Positions 25,690-33,739 of a stretch of DNA of 64,000 nucleotides are shown here, one piece after another. Position 1 is the stretch's first letter; every line of letters starts with the position of its first letter. Location: contig JAHEDT010000001.1 of the NCBI GenBank assembly GCA_024641085.1, forward strand, positions 62,001 through 126,000, given 5' to 3'. Below the pieces are notes generated by a model. It saw only the letters and a list, made by a program, of their open reading frames with translations, ran no database searches and was not told where the DNA came from. A program made the translations under genes and the position numbers. This DNA is from Geobacteraceae bacterium. Lineage in GTDB: Bacteria; Desulfobacterota; Desulfuromonadia; Desulfuromonadales; BM103.

Positions 25690-25914
25690 GGGCAACAGAG
25701 AGCCAATCTGTTGCCCTGTTTTATTTTCGCTGTTGCTTCTTTTGACCTCCCCTTCCCAAGGCGGTTTGTCCAGCCGGTAGCGAGCTTCGGTGACCGATAG
25801 ATCACAAGCAAATCAAACCAAAACCGGCAGGTCGCGTCCCGCCGGGCGCCGTACTCTTTTGCCGGCCCAAAAGAGTCCGCAGAAAAGAGCCTGGCGCTGC
25901 GCTTGGCATGTCTT
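25690..25914 (-). repeat. Hairpin-ended dispersed repeat, copy 1 (inverted relative to copy 2)
   Basis: Outer end: GGGCAACAGA (25690-25699), 7-base loop, TCTGTTGCCC (25707-25716), followed by a T-run. Middle block 25825-25868 contains GGCGGGACGCGACC-type sequence when read in reverse, and the inner end is AAGACATGCC in reverse (25905-25914). All three blocks recur in copy 2 in the opposite orientation. The hairpin could also end transcription from the patatin gene. Confidence 0.75.
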
Positions 25915-26340
25915 ACGCGTGATCGCTTGGCACCGAGCGCCGGTACGGCAGGACAACCTGCCGTCTACGCTTCGACCACCCTGGCGGGGGCCCTCCTGTC
26001 TGGCCCCCGGATGGTCTGCGGGTCGCACAATAGAACCTTGTACGCGCTACACGCGACGCATGATTGGGGTCAGGTCTACACATTTCACAAATTTAGTACC
26101 AGAAGCGTGAAGAGAAAAGTGTGAGGTGTGACAAATCAAACACCAATCAAACTCAACGACTTAGAATCGGTTTGGGTTTCTCGTTCTGTGTACTTTGATA
26201 GCAGTAGAAAAGTTGATAATACCGGCGGCATGACGTTCGGAGACCCCGGTGGCCCGGTAAAATAGGGCCCCTTAGTGCTGCTAAAGCCAAAGTGCGCGGT
26301 CACAGACTGTGCTGTCTGTTTATCCGTAGAATGACGGCGC
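25915..26340. other. Unique spacer between the inverted repeats
   Basis: About 425 bases with no convincing gene. It contains TGGGGTCAGGTCT (about 26065-26077), which I associate with surroundings of REP-associated transposases, but no transposase is left. Reading frames here have no family features and look like shadows of repeat sequence. Confidence 0.45.
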
Positions 26341-26578
26341 AAGACATGCCCACCGCGAGGTGACGGCACTTTTGCATACGTTTGCTGCCGGGCAAAAGTA
26401 TGGCGCCTGGCGGGACGCGACCCGCCGTTTCTACAATCGTGAGGCGCGAAGCGGGAGGCGAAAAAAGACAAAAACACCATCAAAGCCTACGGTCCCGGCG
26501 GTGGCAACAGGAGGAGAAAAAGCTGAAAAAGGGAAAGGCGGACATTCAAAAGGGCAACAGATTGACTCTCTGTTGCCC
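26341..26578 (+). repeat. Hairpin-ended dispersed repeat, copy 2
   Basis: Starts with AAGACATGCC (26341-26350), has the middle block 26386-26427 (TGGCGGGACGCGACC), and ends in GGGCAACAGA (26552-26561), loop TTGACTC, TCTGTTGCCC (26569-26578). The terminal hairpin differs from the reverse of copy 1 at only one of 27 bases (loop). Sequence between the blocks has diverged. Confidence 0.75.
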
Positions 26579-26791
26579 TGCTGCTGACTCAACCCGCCCT
26601 TGATGGGTCCGCCGCATACATTCGATCCCCCGACTTCGTATCCCCTCAAACTCAAAAAGCCGCCACCGCCTAAAGATACGCAGGGTTTGTCAATAATCTG
26701 AGGGGCTCTTGATTTCAAGGACCCCTTTCTTCGAGGGTTATCTTCATTGTCGTGTTTGTGTTTGGCCGTCGGGTAAAACCAAGATAACGCG

Positions 26792-28054
26792 CTATGGTGC
26801 GGAGGGCTGCTCGTAACCGGTCTGGGGATGCAAGACGGAGACCGGAGCCGCTTGTCGCAGTTGTTCCCGTACCAGGGCTTGCAGCCGCAACCCGGTCAGA
26901 AATGCGGCACCGATCAGCAGCAGGATCAGCAAGACCACCCCATGCCAACCCCAGGCCCCGTAGCAGAACCCGCCGCCGGTTCCTGAGATACTCGACCCGA
27001 GGTAGTAAGCAAACAGGTACAGCGACGAGGCCTGGCCACGAGCCCGGTCGGCCAGCAAACCGACCCAGGCCGACGCAATCGCGTGGGTGATGAAGAAGCC
27101 AATGGTAAACACCACAATGCCAAGAATGACCGCAAAGAGCTGGGAAAACAGGGTCAGCAGCAGTCCCGCGGCCATGACGGCCAGCGCGGCAAAGAGAATC
27201 TGGCTGCGGCCGAATCGCTCGACCAGCCGCCCCATGACGCTGGATCCGCAGGCCCCGAAGGCGTAGGCGAGGAAGATCAGTGCCACCTCGGCCTGGCTCA
27301 GGCGGAAGTCGGGCCCCAGCAGGCGGAAGGTAACATAGTTGTACAGGGTGACGAAGCCGCCCATGCAGGTGAAGGCAAGAAAATACAGGCAGAGCAGGCC
27401 GGGATTGCGCAAATGGCCGATCAGCGAGGCGGTCAGTTGACCAAGGCGCAGCGGCCGGCGTTGGAAGTTGCGCGACGGCGGCAGCAGATAAAGAAACAAA
27501 ACTCCCAAAAGCAGGCTGATCAGTCCAATGCCGACGACTGCCGAGCGCCAGGACATCAGTTCGGTCAGCCAGGCGGTCAGGATGCGTCCGGTCATGCCGC
27601 CGCAGGCGTTGCCGGCAATATAGAGCCCCATGGCGCTACCCAGGGCTCGCGGCTCGATCTCCTCATTCAGGTAAGCCATGGCAACCGCCGGAACCCCGGC
27701 CAGAACCACTCCCTGGACCAGGCGCACGCCCAGCAGCGCCGGCAGCGACGTACTGGTGGCGCCGGCCAGGGCGAGACATGATGCCAGGAGCACCGCGAAC
27801 CCCATCATCCCGCGTCTTCCCCAGGTGTCCGACAGAGACCCTGAGAGGGGCAGGGTGATTGCCAGAGCGAAGGTGGCAAAGGACAGGGAGAGACTGGCAA
27901 CTGCCGGAGAAATCCCGAATTCTCTGACCAGGTTGGGGAAGAGCGGCTGAAACGTGTAGAGCGTTGAGAAGGTCACAAAACCGGCAAAAAAAAGTGCCAG
28001 GTTGGCCCGCCGGTAGTCCTTGCTGCCCCGCTCGATATATTGGTTGCCGGTCAT
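26792..28054 (-). CDS. MFS transporter (YnfM-like)
   Basis: A 420-residue major facilitator protein with twelve predicted helices. The loop motif between helices 2 and 3 reads SGSLSDTWGRRGMM, and the second half repeats the pattern as GRLVERFGRSQ. The early part RANLALFFAGFVTFSTLYTFQPLFP resembles the YnfM/arabinose-efflux group of drug or metabolite exporters. It is divergent from a LysR regulator 118 bases away, which probably controls it. The gap contains an inverted repeat at 28134-28148. Substrate unknown. Confidence 0.9.
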   Translation of the reverse strand: MTGNQYIERGSKDYRRANLALFFAGFVTFSTLYTFQPLFPNLVREFGISPAVASLSLSFATFALAITLPLSGSLSDTWGRRGMMGFAVLLASCLALAGATSTSLPALLGVRLVQGVVLAGVPAVAMAYLNEEIEPRALGSAMGLYIAGNACGGMTGRILTAWLTELMSWRSAVVGIGLISLLLGVLFLYLLPPSRNFQRRPLRLGQLTASLIGHLRNPGLLCLYFLAFTCMGGFVTLYNYVTFRLLGPDFRLSQAEVALIFLAYAFGACGSSVMGRLVERFGRSQILFAALAVMAAGLLLTLFSQLFAVILGIVVFTIGFFITHAIASAWVGLLADRARGQASSLYLFAYYLGSSISGTGGGFCYGAWGWHGVVLLILLLIGAAFLTGLRLQALVREQLRQAAPVSVLHPQTGYEQPSAP

Positions 28055-28133
28055 AACCTCTCCTCGCAGCTCCGCTGTCGCTGTTCGGTCAAGAGGTTAC
28101 TTCATGATTGAATATAAATAAAATATATTGTTA

Positions 28134-28148
28134 TTATCGTTGCGATAA
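28134..28148. promoter_or_regulatory. Inverted repeat between MFS and LysR genes
   Basis: TTATCG-TTG-CGATAA, two 6-base arms with a T-N13-A frame, 25 bases before the LysR start and in the shared divergent region. It resembles a LysR-type operator that could serve autoregulation and control of the transporter. Confidence 0.5.
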
Positions 28149-28172
28149 CTAAAACTTATAACGGGGGTGGTT

Positions 28173-29084
28173 ATGGATCTGCGCCAGCTGCGGGTCTTTG
28201 TCGAGATCGTCCGTCAGGGCAGCTTTACCCTGGCCGCCGAGCAGTTGCATATCGCTCAGCCAGCGGTCAGCATCACGCTGCGCAAGCTCGAGGATGAGCT
28301 TGATCTCCCTCTGCTCAACCGGCAGGAGAAGCGTATCAGCCTGACTGCCGAAGGTGAAACCCTGTTGCGACACGCCGAGCGGATTCTCGACAGCCTGGCC
28401 GCGGCCGAGACGGAAATGGCTGAATTGCGTGGGCTCGATCACGGCGAGGTGCGGATCGGGATTCCGCCGATGATGAGTTCCTACTATTTCCCGCAGATTA
28501 TCAGCGCCTTCCGGGTCCGCTACCCGAGCCTCAAACTCTCCGTTCTCGGTGAAGGTGCCGCCCGCATCCAGCGGTTGATCGCCAAAGGGGAGCTCGACAT
28601 GGGGGTGGTCGCCGGTACCAGGCTCATGGAAGGGCTGGCGTCGCAAGCCCTGATCCGCGAGGAGATCGTCGCCTGCGTACCGCTGGATCATCCCTTGGCC
28701 GGTCGCGAGCGGATCAGCCTGAGCGAGTTTTTACGGGAACCGCTGATCTTGTTCAAGGAAGGTTATTACCTGCGTGAGCTGATGGATGAACTGTTCGCCG
28801 CTGAACGCCAGACACCCTTGGTGGTCTTCGAAACCAACCTGTTCTCCCTGGTGCGTTCACTGATCAAGCAGCAACTGGGGATTTCGACATTCCTCCGCAT
28901 GGTGGTCAGCAGCGATAACGACTTGGCCGCGGTCTCCTTCGATCCGCCGCTGCATCTTGATCTGCTGGTTGCCTGGAAGGCCGGTCACCACCTGTCGCGC
29001 GCCAACCGCGCTTTTATCGACTTCCTGAAGGAAGGCAGCGTGGGCGCCGGGACCTCAACCGGCTGCCGTCCACACCTTCCGTAA
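28173..29084 (+). CDS. LysR-family transcriptional regulator
   Basis: A 303-residue LysR regulator. The N-terminal winged helix (DLRQLRVFVEIVRQGSFTLAAEQLHIAQPAVSITLRKLEDELDLPLLNR) is typical, followed by a linker helix and the two-lobed effector domain from about residue 92 (VRIGIPPMMSSYYFP). ATG 28173 is preceded by GGGGG; GTG 28167 is also in frame. It is divergent from the MFS transporter, its likely target. Effector unknown. Confidence 0.92.
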   Translation: MDLRQLRVFVEIVRQGSFTLAAEQLHIAQPAVSITLRKLEDELDLPLLNRQEKRISLTAEGETLLRHAERILDSLAAAETEMAELRGLDHGEVRIGIPPMMSSYYFPQIISAFRVRYPSLKLSVLGEGAARIQRLIAKGELDMGVVAGTRLMEGLASQALIREEIVACVPLDHPLAGRERISLSEFLREPLILFKEGYYLRELMDELFAAERQTPLVVFETNLFSLVRSLIKQQLGISTFLRMVVSSDNDLAAVSFDPPLHLDLLVAWKAGHHLSRANRAFIDFLKEGSVGAGTSTGCRPHLP

Positions 29085-29093
29085 AGGGGGGGG

Positions 29094-31493
29094 TCATCGG
29101 GGCCGGGCCGGCGCCGCTCTGCTGTTGCAGCTTGCAACCGCCACCAGGTAGGCCCCGGCCGCCAGCACGAGTAAAAGGCTGTAACCCACCTCTACCGCGA
29201 GCAGGGTCGCCATGGCGGCGCCAACCACCGAGCAGCAGCCGTTGATCCCCCAGGCCCAGGGGACTTGCGCCGGCTGTTCGCGATTGAGCAGGCGTAGACC
29301 GAGGGGGAAGGGCATCCCCATGACCACTGCTGCCGGGAGGAGTGCCAGGAGCGCAAGGGTGATGCGTCCCTGAAGCGCGAGCGGCAGGGTCGCCTGCAGA
29401 ATCGGCGCCAGCAGCAGGGCGTGGAGCAGCAGGGCGGCGGCAACCAGGGCGGTCCACCGCCCGGGACGCAGGCGTTTCAGGCGCCCGGTCAGCGCGCTGC
29501 CGATCGCCGAGCCGGTCAGCATGACGCCTATGACCAGCGCTGTGGCATAGACTGGCTGACCGAGGTAGAAGACGAACCGATGGATCAGGGCCAACTCCGT
29601 CCACATATAACCAATTCCCAGTCCCCCGAAATAGAGCAGCGTTCGCCAGCCGCGCCGCGTCGTTGACGGCAGGCGTGTCAAGGGCAGCAGGATCAGCACG
29701 GTTGCCAGGAAGACCAGGACCAGCGCGGCAAGCCCGGCGACCAGCAGCCCCGACTCGAGAAACGGCAGGGTGCGCTGGCCGTACAGGGCGAGCATGGCCT
29801 CGAGGCGGTACCAGCGCAGGAACTGGGCGAAGAACGGCCGGTCATCGCTCACCGGCTGGATGCGGAAAGCGTAGTCGTTGTAGAGTGTTGTGCGCCGCTC
29901 ATCGAAGAGTGCCTCGAGCAGCGTGAGGAAGGTGCCGTCCTGCAGGCGATTGTGGGTTTGCCGTTCCTCTGCCTGCAGTCCGGGGAGCAGAGCCGGGTCG
30001 AAGGACCAGCGGGTTGCGAACGCCCTGACCCGCTGTACCTCAGCCGCTTTGAATGGCGTGCGCTTGACACAGAAGGTGATGGTGCCCCAGCTGCGCACGG
30101 CAGCGATGTGGGCCGCTGGATCGCTGACTCCGGCATTGACGAGCATCTCAACCAGGCTGGCGGCCAGCCGCACCGGGGTTCGCACAGGGTAGTCGACCCA
30201 GGCGGTGATTGCCAGCAGGCCCTCGGGAGAGAGCCTCTGCCAGGCCTGACCCAGTGCCTCTCGGGTCAGCAGCGGCTGCTCATGCAGGGCGAACAGGCCG
30301 GCATTACCGCCGAAGCTGCCTGCGTCGGGCAGGATCACCAGGTCATAGCTCTGTCGGTCGCGGGCGAGCCAGGTGCGCGGGGCAGTCTGCTGCCAGGCGA
30401 CCGCGGGATCGGCGATCAGTCGGCCGAAGCTCTCCGGGGCGCTCGCGGCGAGCACTTCAGCCAGAAGTCCGTGGCTTTCAACCGCCACCACGCGGGCGGC
30501 GCCCCGGGCAAGGGCCTGGAGCACGGCGCTGCCTGTGCCGGCATCGAGCACCAGGACCTCGTGCGACATGCCCAGGGCATACGGGAGGGCATAGGTCGAG
30601 GCGTCGCGCGGATCGACTTGCCCCGGTGTAGGCGGCAAGCTGCCGACCATGTCGCCGTTGACGAATACCGCGGCGGTGCTCGGCAGGGGCCCTGACCAGT
30701 TGAGGCTGACCCCGGTGGCACTGCGCAATCCCGGGGCGGCGACCACATGGACCTGTCCGGCCGCAGCCGGATGCCGGGCGATGATTGTGGCCCCAGGCAG
30801 GTCGAGGGTGCGGCTCAGGTCCTTGTACTGGGAGAGGGGCAGTTGGGCGGGGTGCAATAGAGCGACGGACGTCAGACCCACAGCAAGCAGCAGGCCCAGG
30901 TGGTTGGCGGAGCGACGTTCCCCTGCCAGCAGAATGCCCGTCGCCGCCAGCGGCAGCATGGCGCAGAGCGGCGGCAGTTGCTGAGGCAGCAGCAGGGAGA
31001 GGCCAACCAGGCCAAGAGGGCAGCCGATTCCTGAGCCCAGCATGTTGGCAAAATAGTAGCTGCCGATCCGCTCGGCTCCGGCGGTGAAGATCAGGCCGAT
31101 GGCGAGCGCACCGCACAGGAAGGGAAGCATCAGCAGGCAGGCCACGGCGACCAGTCGCAGAAGTTCTCCGGGATCAACGAACAGCAGGAGCGAATCAAAG
31201 CCGCCGAACAGGGCTCTGGTCAGCCACAGTGCCCCGGCCAGTGCTGCGGCGCAGGCACTGAGCAGCAAAGGCAGCAGCTGGTCCTGGTGGGTCACCATCC
31301 AGTTCCGGGTCAGGGCGAGCAGCGTGCCGGCAGCACCGAAGCCGAGCAGGGCGATGGAGATGACGAACGCAGCGAAGTGGTGCCATTGGCTGGTGGCAAT
31401 GATCTGCAGCAAGGCGATCTGGAAGGCGAGCAGGGCGGCGGAGACCAGGGCCAGGGCACAATGCCGGCGATAATCCCTGCCGGTCACCCTCAT
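29094..31493 (-). CDS. Large membrane spermidine-synthase-like protein
   Basis: A 799-residue protein with three parts. The N-terminal membrane part (about 10-225) has at least six helices. A soluble Rossmann domain (about 290-530) is related to polyamine aminopropyltransferases, with a nucleotide-binding EVLVLDAGTGSAVLQALARGA and then VVAVE. The C-terminal membrane part (about 595-790) has about six helices. The Rossmann domain keeps a GTGSA-type glycine motif but not the full decarboxy-SAM motif of true spermidine synthases, so the substrate is unknown. The upstream pcm-like gene overlaps its start by 4 bases, meaning the two are translated together. Confidence 0.82.
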   Translation of the reverse strand: MRVTGRDYRRHCALALVSAALLAFQIALLQIIATSQWHHFAAFVISIALLGFGAAGTLLALTRNWMVTHQDQLLPLLLSACAAALAGALWLTRALFGGFDSLLLFVDPGELLRLVAVACLLMLPFLCGALAIGLIFTAGAERIGSYYFANMLGSGIGCPLGLVGLSLLLPQQLPPLCAMLPLAATGILLAGERRSANHLGLLLAVGLTSVALLHPAQLPLSQYKDLSRTLDLPGATIIARHPAAAGQVHVVAAPGLRSATGVSLNWSGPLPSTAAVFVNGDMVGSLPPTPGQVDPRDASTYALPYALGMSHEVLVLDAGTGSAVLQALARGAARVVAVESHGLLAEVLAASAPESFGRLIADPAVAWQQTAPRTWLARDRQSYDLVILPDAGSFGGNAGLFALHEQPLLTREALGQAWQRLSPEGLLAITAWVDYPVRTPVRLAASLVEMLVNAGVSDPAAHIAAVRSWGTITFCVKRTPFKAAEVQRVRAFATRWSFDPALLPGLQAEERQTHNRLQDGTFLTLLEALFDERRTTLYNDYAFRIQPVSDDRPFFAQFLRWYRLEAMLALYGQRTLPFLESGLLVAGLAALVLVFLATVLILLPLTRLPSTTRRGWRTLLYFGGLGIGYMWTELALIHRFVFYLGQPVYATALVIGVMLTGSAIGSALTGRLKRLRPGRWTALVAAALLLHALLLAPILQATLPLALQGRITLALLALLPAAVVMGMPFPLGLRLLNREQPAQVPWAWGINGCCSVVGAAMATLLAVEVGYSLLLVLAAGAYLVAVASCNSRAAPARPR

Positions 31494-32209
31494 TCGGCTC
31501 TCCGGAACGGCACGAAACGCACGGGCATGAGGTTGGCGGAGGTGATCGCCTCGCCATGCTTCTGGACCAGCATCAGGGTCTGCACGAAGAAGGGCGAGCC
31601 GACCGGGAGAATCATCAACCCCGCGTCCTTGAGCTGTTCGATCAGTGGCGGCGGGACGAATTCGCTCGCAGCGGTGACGATAATTGCATCGAAGGGGGCC
31701 TGTTCGGCCCAGCCGTAGTAGCCGTCAGCGGCCCTGGTCTGCACCGCCCCGTAACCGAGCTCCCGCAAGCGTGCCGCGGCGGCGGTCGCCAACTCCGGTA
31801 TGATCTCGATGCTGTAGACCTCGGCCCCGGTTGCCGCAAGGACCGCCGCCTGGTACCCGGAACCGGTGCCGATCTCGAGAATCTTTCGGCCCGGGCCGGG
31901 GCGAACGATCTCGGTCATGTAGGCGACGATGAACGGCTGGGAGATGGTCTGACCGTGGCCGATCGGCAAAGGGCGGTCGGCGTAGGCCGAGGCGGCCTGT
32001 ATTCGAGGTACGAAGCGGTGGCGGGGAACCGCACGCATCGCGGCCACCGTTGCCGGGTCCTTCACCCCCCGCGCCACGATCTGCTCCGTGACCATCGCCA
32101 TGCGTTCAGTGGCCCGATTGCTCTCGGCCCGGGTGCTGCATACGGATAGCAGGGCGATCCAGAGCAACAGGACAAAGACCATGTATGGTAGAACAGACAG
32201 GCTGCGCAT
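31490..32209 (-). CDS. Exported protein-L-isoaspartate O-methyltransferase
   Basis: A 239-residue PIMT-type methyltransferase that repairs isoaspartyl residues using SAM. Family motifs: VPRHRFVPRI, the substrate loop GHGQTISQPFIVAYMTE and SAM motif I ILEIGTGSGYQAAVLA. Unlike cytoplasmic Pcm it begins with a signal-peptide-like sequence: hydrophobic core MVFVLLLWIALLSV (about 10-23), then a possible cleavage at STRA-ES. That suggests export or membrane anchoring. The start at 32209 has GGAGG upstream; a longer frame start at 32293 has none. It overlaps the following membrane SpeE-like gene by 4 bases. Confidence 0.87.
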   Translation of the reverse strand: MRSLSVLPYMVFVLLLWIALLSVCSTRAESNRATERMAMVTEQIVARGVKDPATVAAMRAVPRHRFVPRIQAASAYADRPLPIGHGQTISQPFIVAYMTEIVRPGPGRKILEIGTGSGYQAAVLAATGAEVYSIEIIPELATAAAARLRELGYGAVQTRAADGYYGWAEQAPFDAIIVTAASEFVPPPLIEQLKDAGLMILPVGSPFFVQTLMLVQKHGEAITSANLMPVRFVPFRRAE

Positions 32210-32458
32210 GGCCACCTCCGGCAAGGGGGTCAATGCAGAAATTATATCAAAAGATCGGGACTCTTCCGGGAGGGGATCTCTGCAACCGGACACCTATGTC
32301 GTGGTCAACGCCGACACGATGCATCCCATGAGCGTTCGGACCGGCCCAGGGCCGCCCTGGAAAAGCGCAGAGCAGGCAAGCCGGAGCTTGACTCCTGCCC
32401 ACAATGGCGCTGTTATATAGGTCAGGTCTTCATCCCGTGACGACAAGGGAGGCACGCC

Positions 32459-33334
32459 ATGTTCGAAGGTTTCAGGAGGACCAGGGTTTTCGTCGGCGAG
32501 GTCGAGATCAACCTGGTCGTGGGCGGAAGCGGTCCGCCGCTGCTGCTTTTGCACGGTTACCCGCAGACCCACCTGATCTGGCACAAGGTCGCACCGCGCC
32601 TGGCACAGACGTTCACCGTGGTGGCCAGCGACCTGCGCGGATACGGCGCATCATCCAAGCCTGCGGGCTTGCCCGATCACAGCAACTACTCGAAGCGTGC
32701 GCTGGCCCACGACCAGGTGGACGTCATGCGCCAGCTGGGTTTCGACCGCTTCCTGCTCTGTGGTCATGATCGAGGTGGCCGGGTCGCCCATCGCCTCGCC
32801 ATCGACCATGCTGCATGCGTCGAGAAGCTGGTCGTACTGGACATTGCACCAACCAAGGCGATGTACGAAGGGACGACCAGGACCTTCGCCCAGGCCTACT
32901 ACCATTGGTTCTTCCTGACCCAGCCGGCGCCTTATCCCGAGACGCTGATTGGCGGCGCACCGGAGGCGTTCCTGCATCACCACATGACCCGCTTTGCCGG
33001 GCTGGAACCCTTCATGCCCGACGCCTGGCCGGAGTACGTGCGCGCCTTCAGCGACCCGGCGATGATTCATGCCACCTGCGAAGATTATCGAGCCGCCGCA
33101 TCTATAGACCTCGAACACGATGCCGCAGACATCGCTGCGGCACGCAAGGTGACCTGTCCGCTGCTCGCCTTGTGGGGTGGCCATGGCATTGTCGCGCGCT
33201 GTTTCGATGCGCTGGCCGAATGGCGCCGCGTCGCCAGTAATGTCCGGGGGCGTGCCCTGCCCTGCGGCCATTATCTCCCGGAGGAGATCCCCGATCTGCT
33301 CGTTGATGAATTGCTGGGCTTTTTTGCTGACTAG
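32459..33334 (+). CDS. Haloacetate (fluoroacetate) dehalogenase-like alpha/beta hydrolase
   Basis: A 291-residue alpha/beta hydrolase. The nucleophile is Asp104 in GHDRGGR, with Arg105 and Arg108 in place to hold a carboxylate. Asp128 (VLDI) and His271 (GHYLPEE) complete the triad. His149-Trp150 (YYHW) and Tyr210 (CEDYRAA) match the halide pocket of fluoroacetate dehalogenase (in the well-studied enzyme D110, R111, R114, D134, H155, W156, Y219, H280). Every position is conserved with consistent spacing. Start ATG 32459 has AGGGAGG upstream. No dehalogenation partner is nearby; epoxide hydrolysis is the main alternative. Confidence 0.88.
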   Translation: MFEGFRRTRVFVGEVEINLVVGGSGPPLLLLHGYPQTHLIWHKVAPRLAQTFTVVASDLRGYGASSKPAGLPDHSNYSKRALAHDQVDVMRQLGFDRFLLCGHDRGGRVAHRLAIDHAACVEKLVVLDIAPTKAMYEGTTRTFAQAYYHWFFLTQPAPYPETLIGGAPEAFLHHHMTRFAGLEPFMPDAWPEYVRAFSDPAMIHATCEDYRAAASIDLEHDAADIAAARKVTCPLLALWGGHGIVARCFDALAEWRRVASNVRGRALPCGHYLPEEIPDLLVDELLGFFAD

Positions 33335-33739
33335 GCGACTGTCGAACTCGCCGCGTCCAGGCGGCAAAAAAATTGCTGAACAACCTTGTGGGCTTCACGC
33401 CTGGCTGGCACCTCAATGGTGTTGGGGGGGCTGGCCCTTGGTGGCCCGTTTGACGAATCGTGAACGGTTTGATATGGTTTAAAAAATTGACGCTCCTTGT
33501 ACTTCGAGGGGCACGCTCCTGGCCAACTGATGAACGACCCCCTTTGCCAGGATCACCGCATCATGCACGAAACGCCCGCCGTCCAGCTTGCGCAGTAGTA
33601 CTATCAACCCATTACGCCGGCAGTTCCATAAGCCGGACAGCTCAGGAGATTAGCACGCAATCTTTCAAGGTGGTCCTGCCTCCAGCCACCTCAACGGCGG
33701 GATTTTTCTCTCAGGCAAGGCAGAAGAGGAGAGAATCTC
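33335..33739. other. Intergenic region with a promoter-like site
   Basis: About 405 bases before the KamA-like gene with no supported gene. It holds a well-spaced promoter-like site at 33450-33478 and then a leader of about 255 bases. I see no known riboswitch fold. Confidence 0.4.
33450..33478 (+). promoter_or_regulatory. Candidate promoter of the KamA-like gene
   Basis: TTGACG (33450-33455), exactly 17 bases, then TATGGT (33473-33478). It would give a 5' leader of about 255 bases, long enough for regulation in the transcript. Confidence 0.45.

Noticed and set aside
25790-26124. Open frames across the repeat island
   Set aside because: They lie in repeat and spacer sequence, are Arg/Pro-rich shadows and have no start signals.
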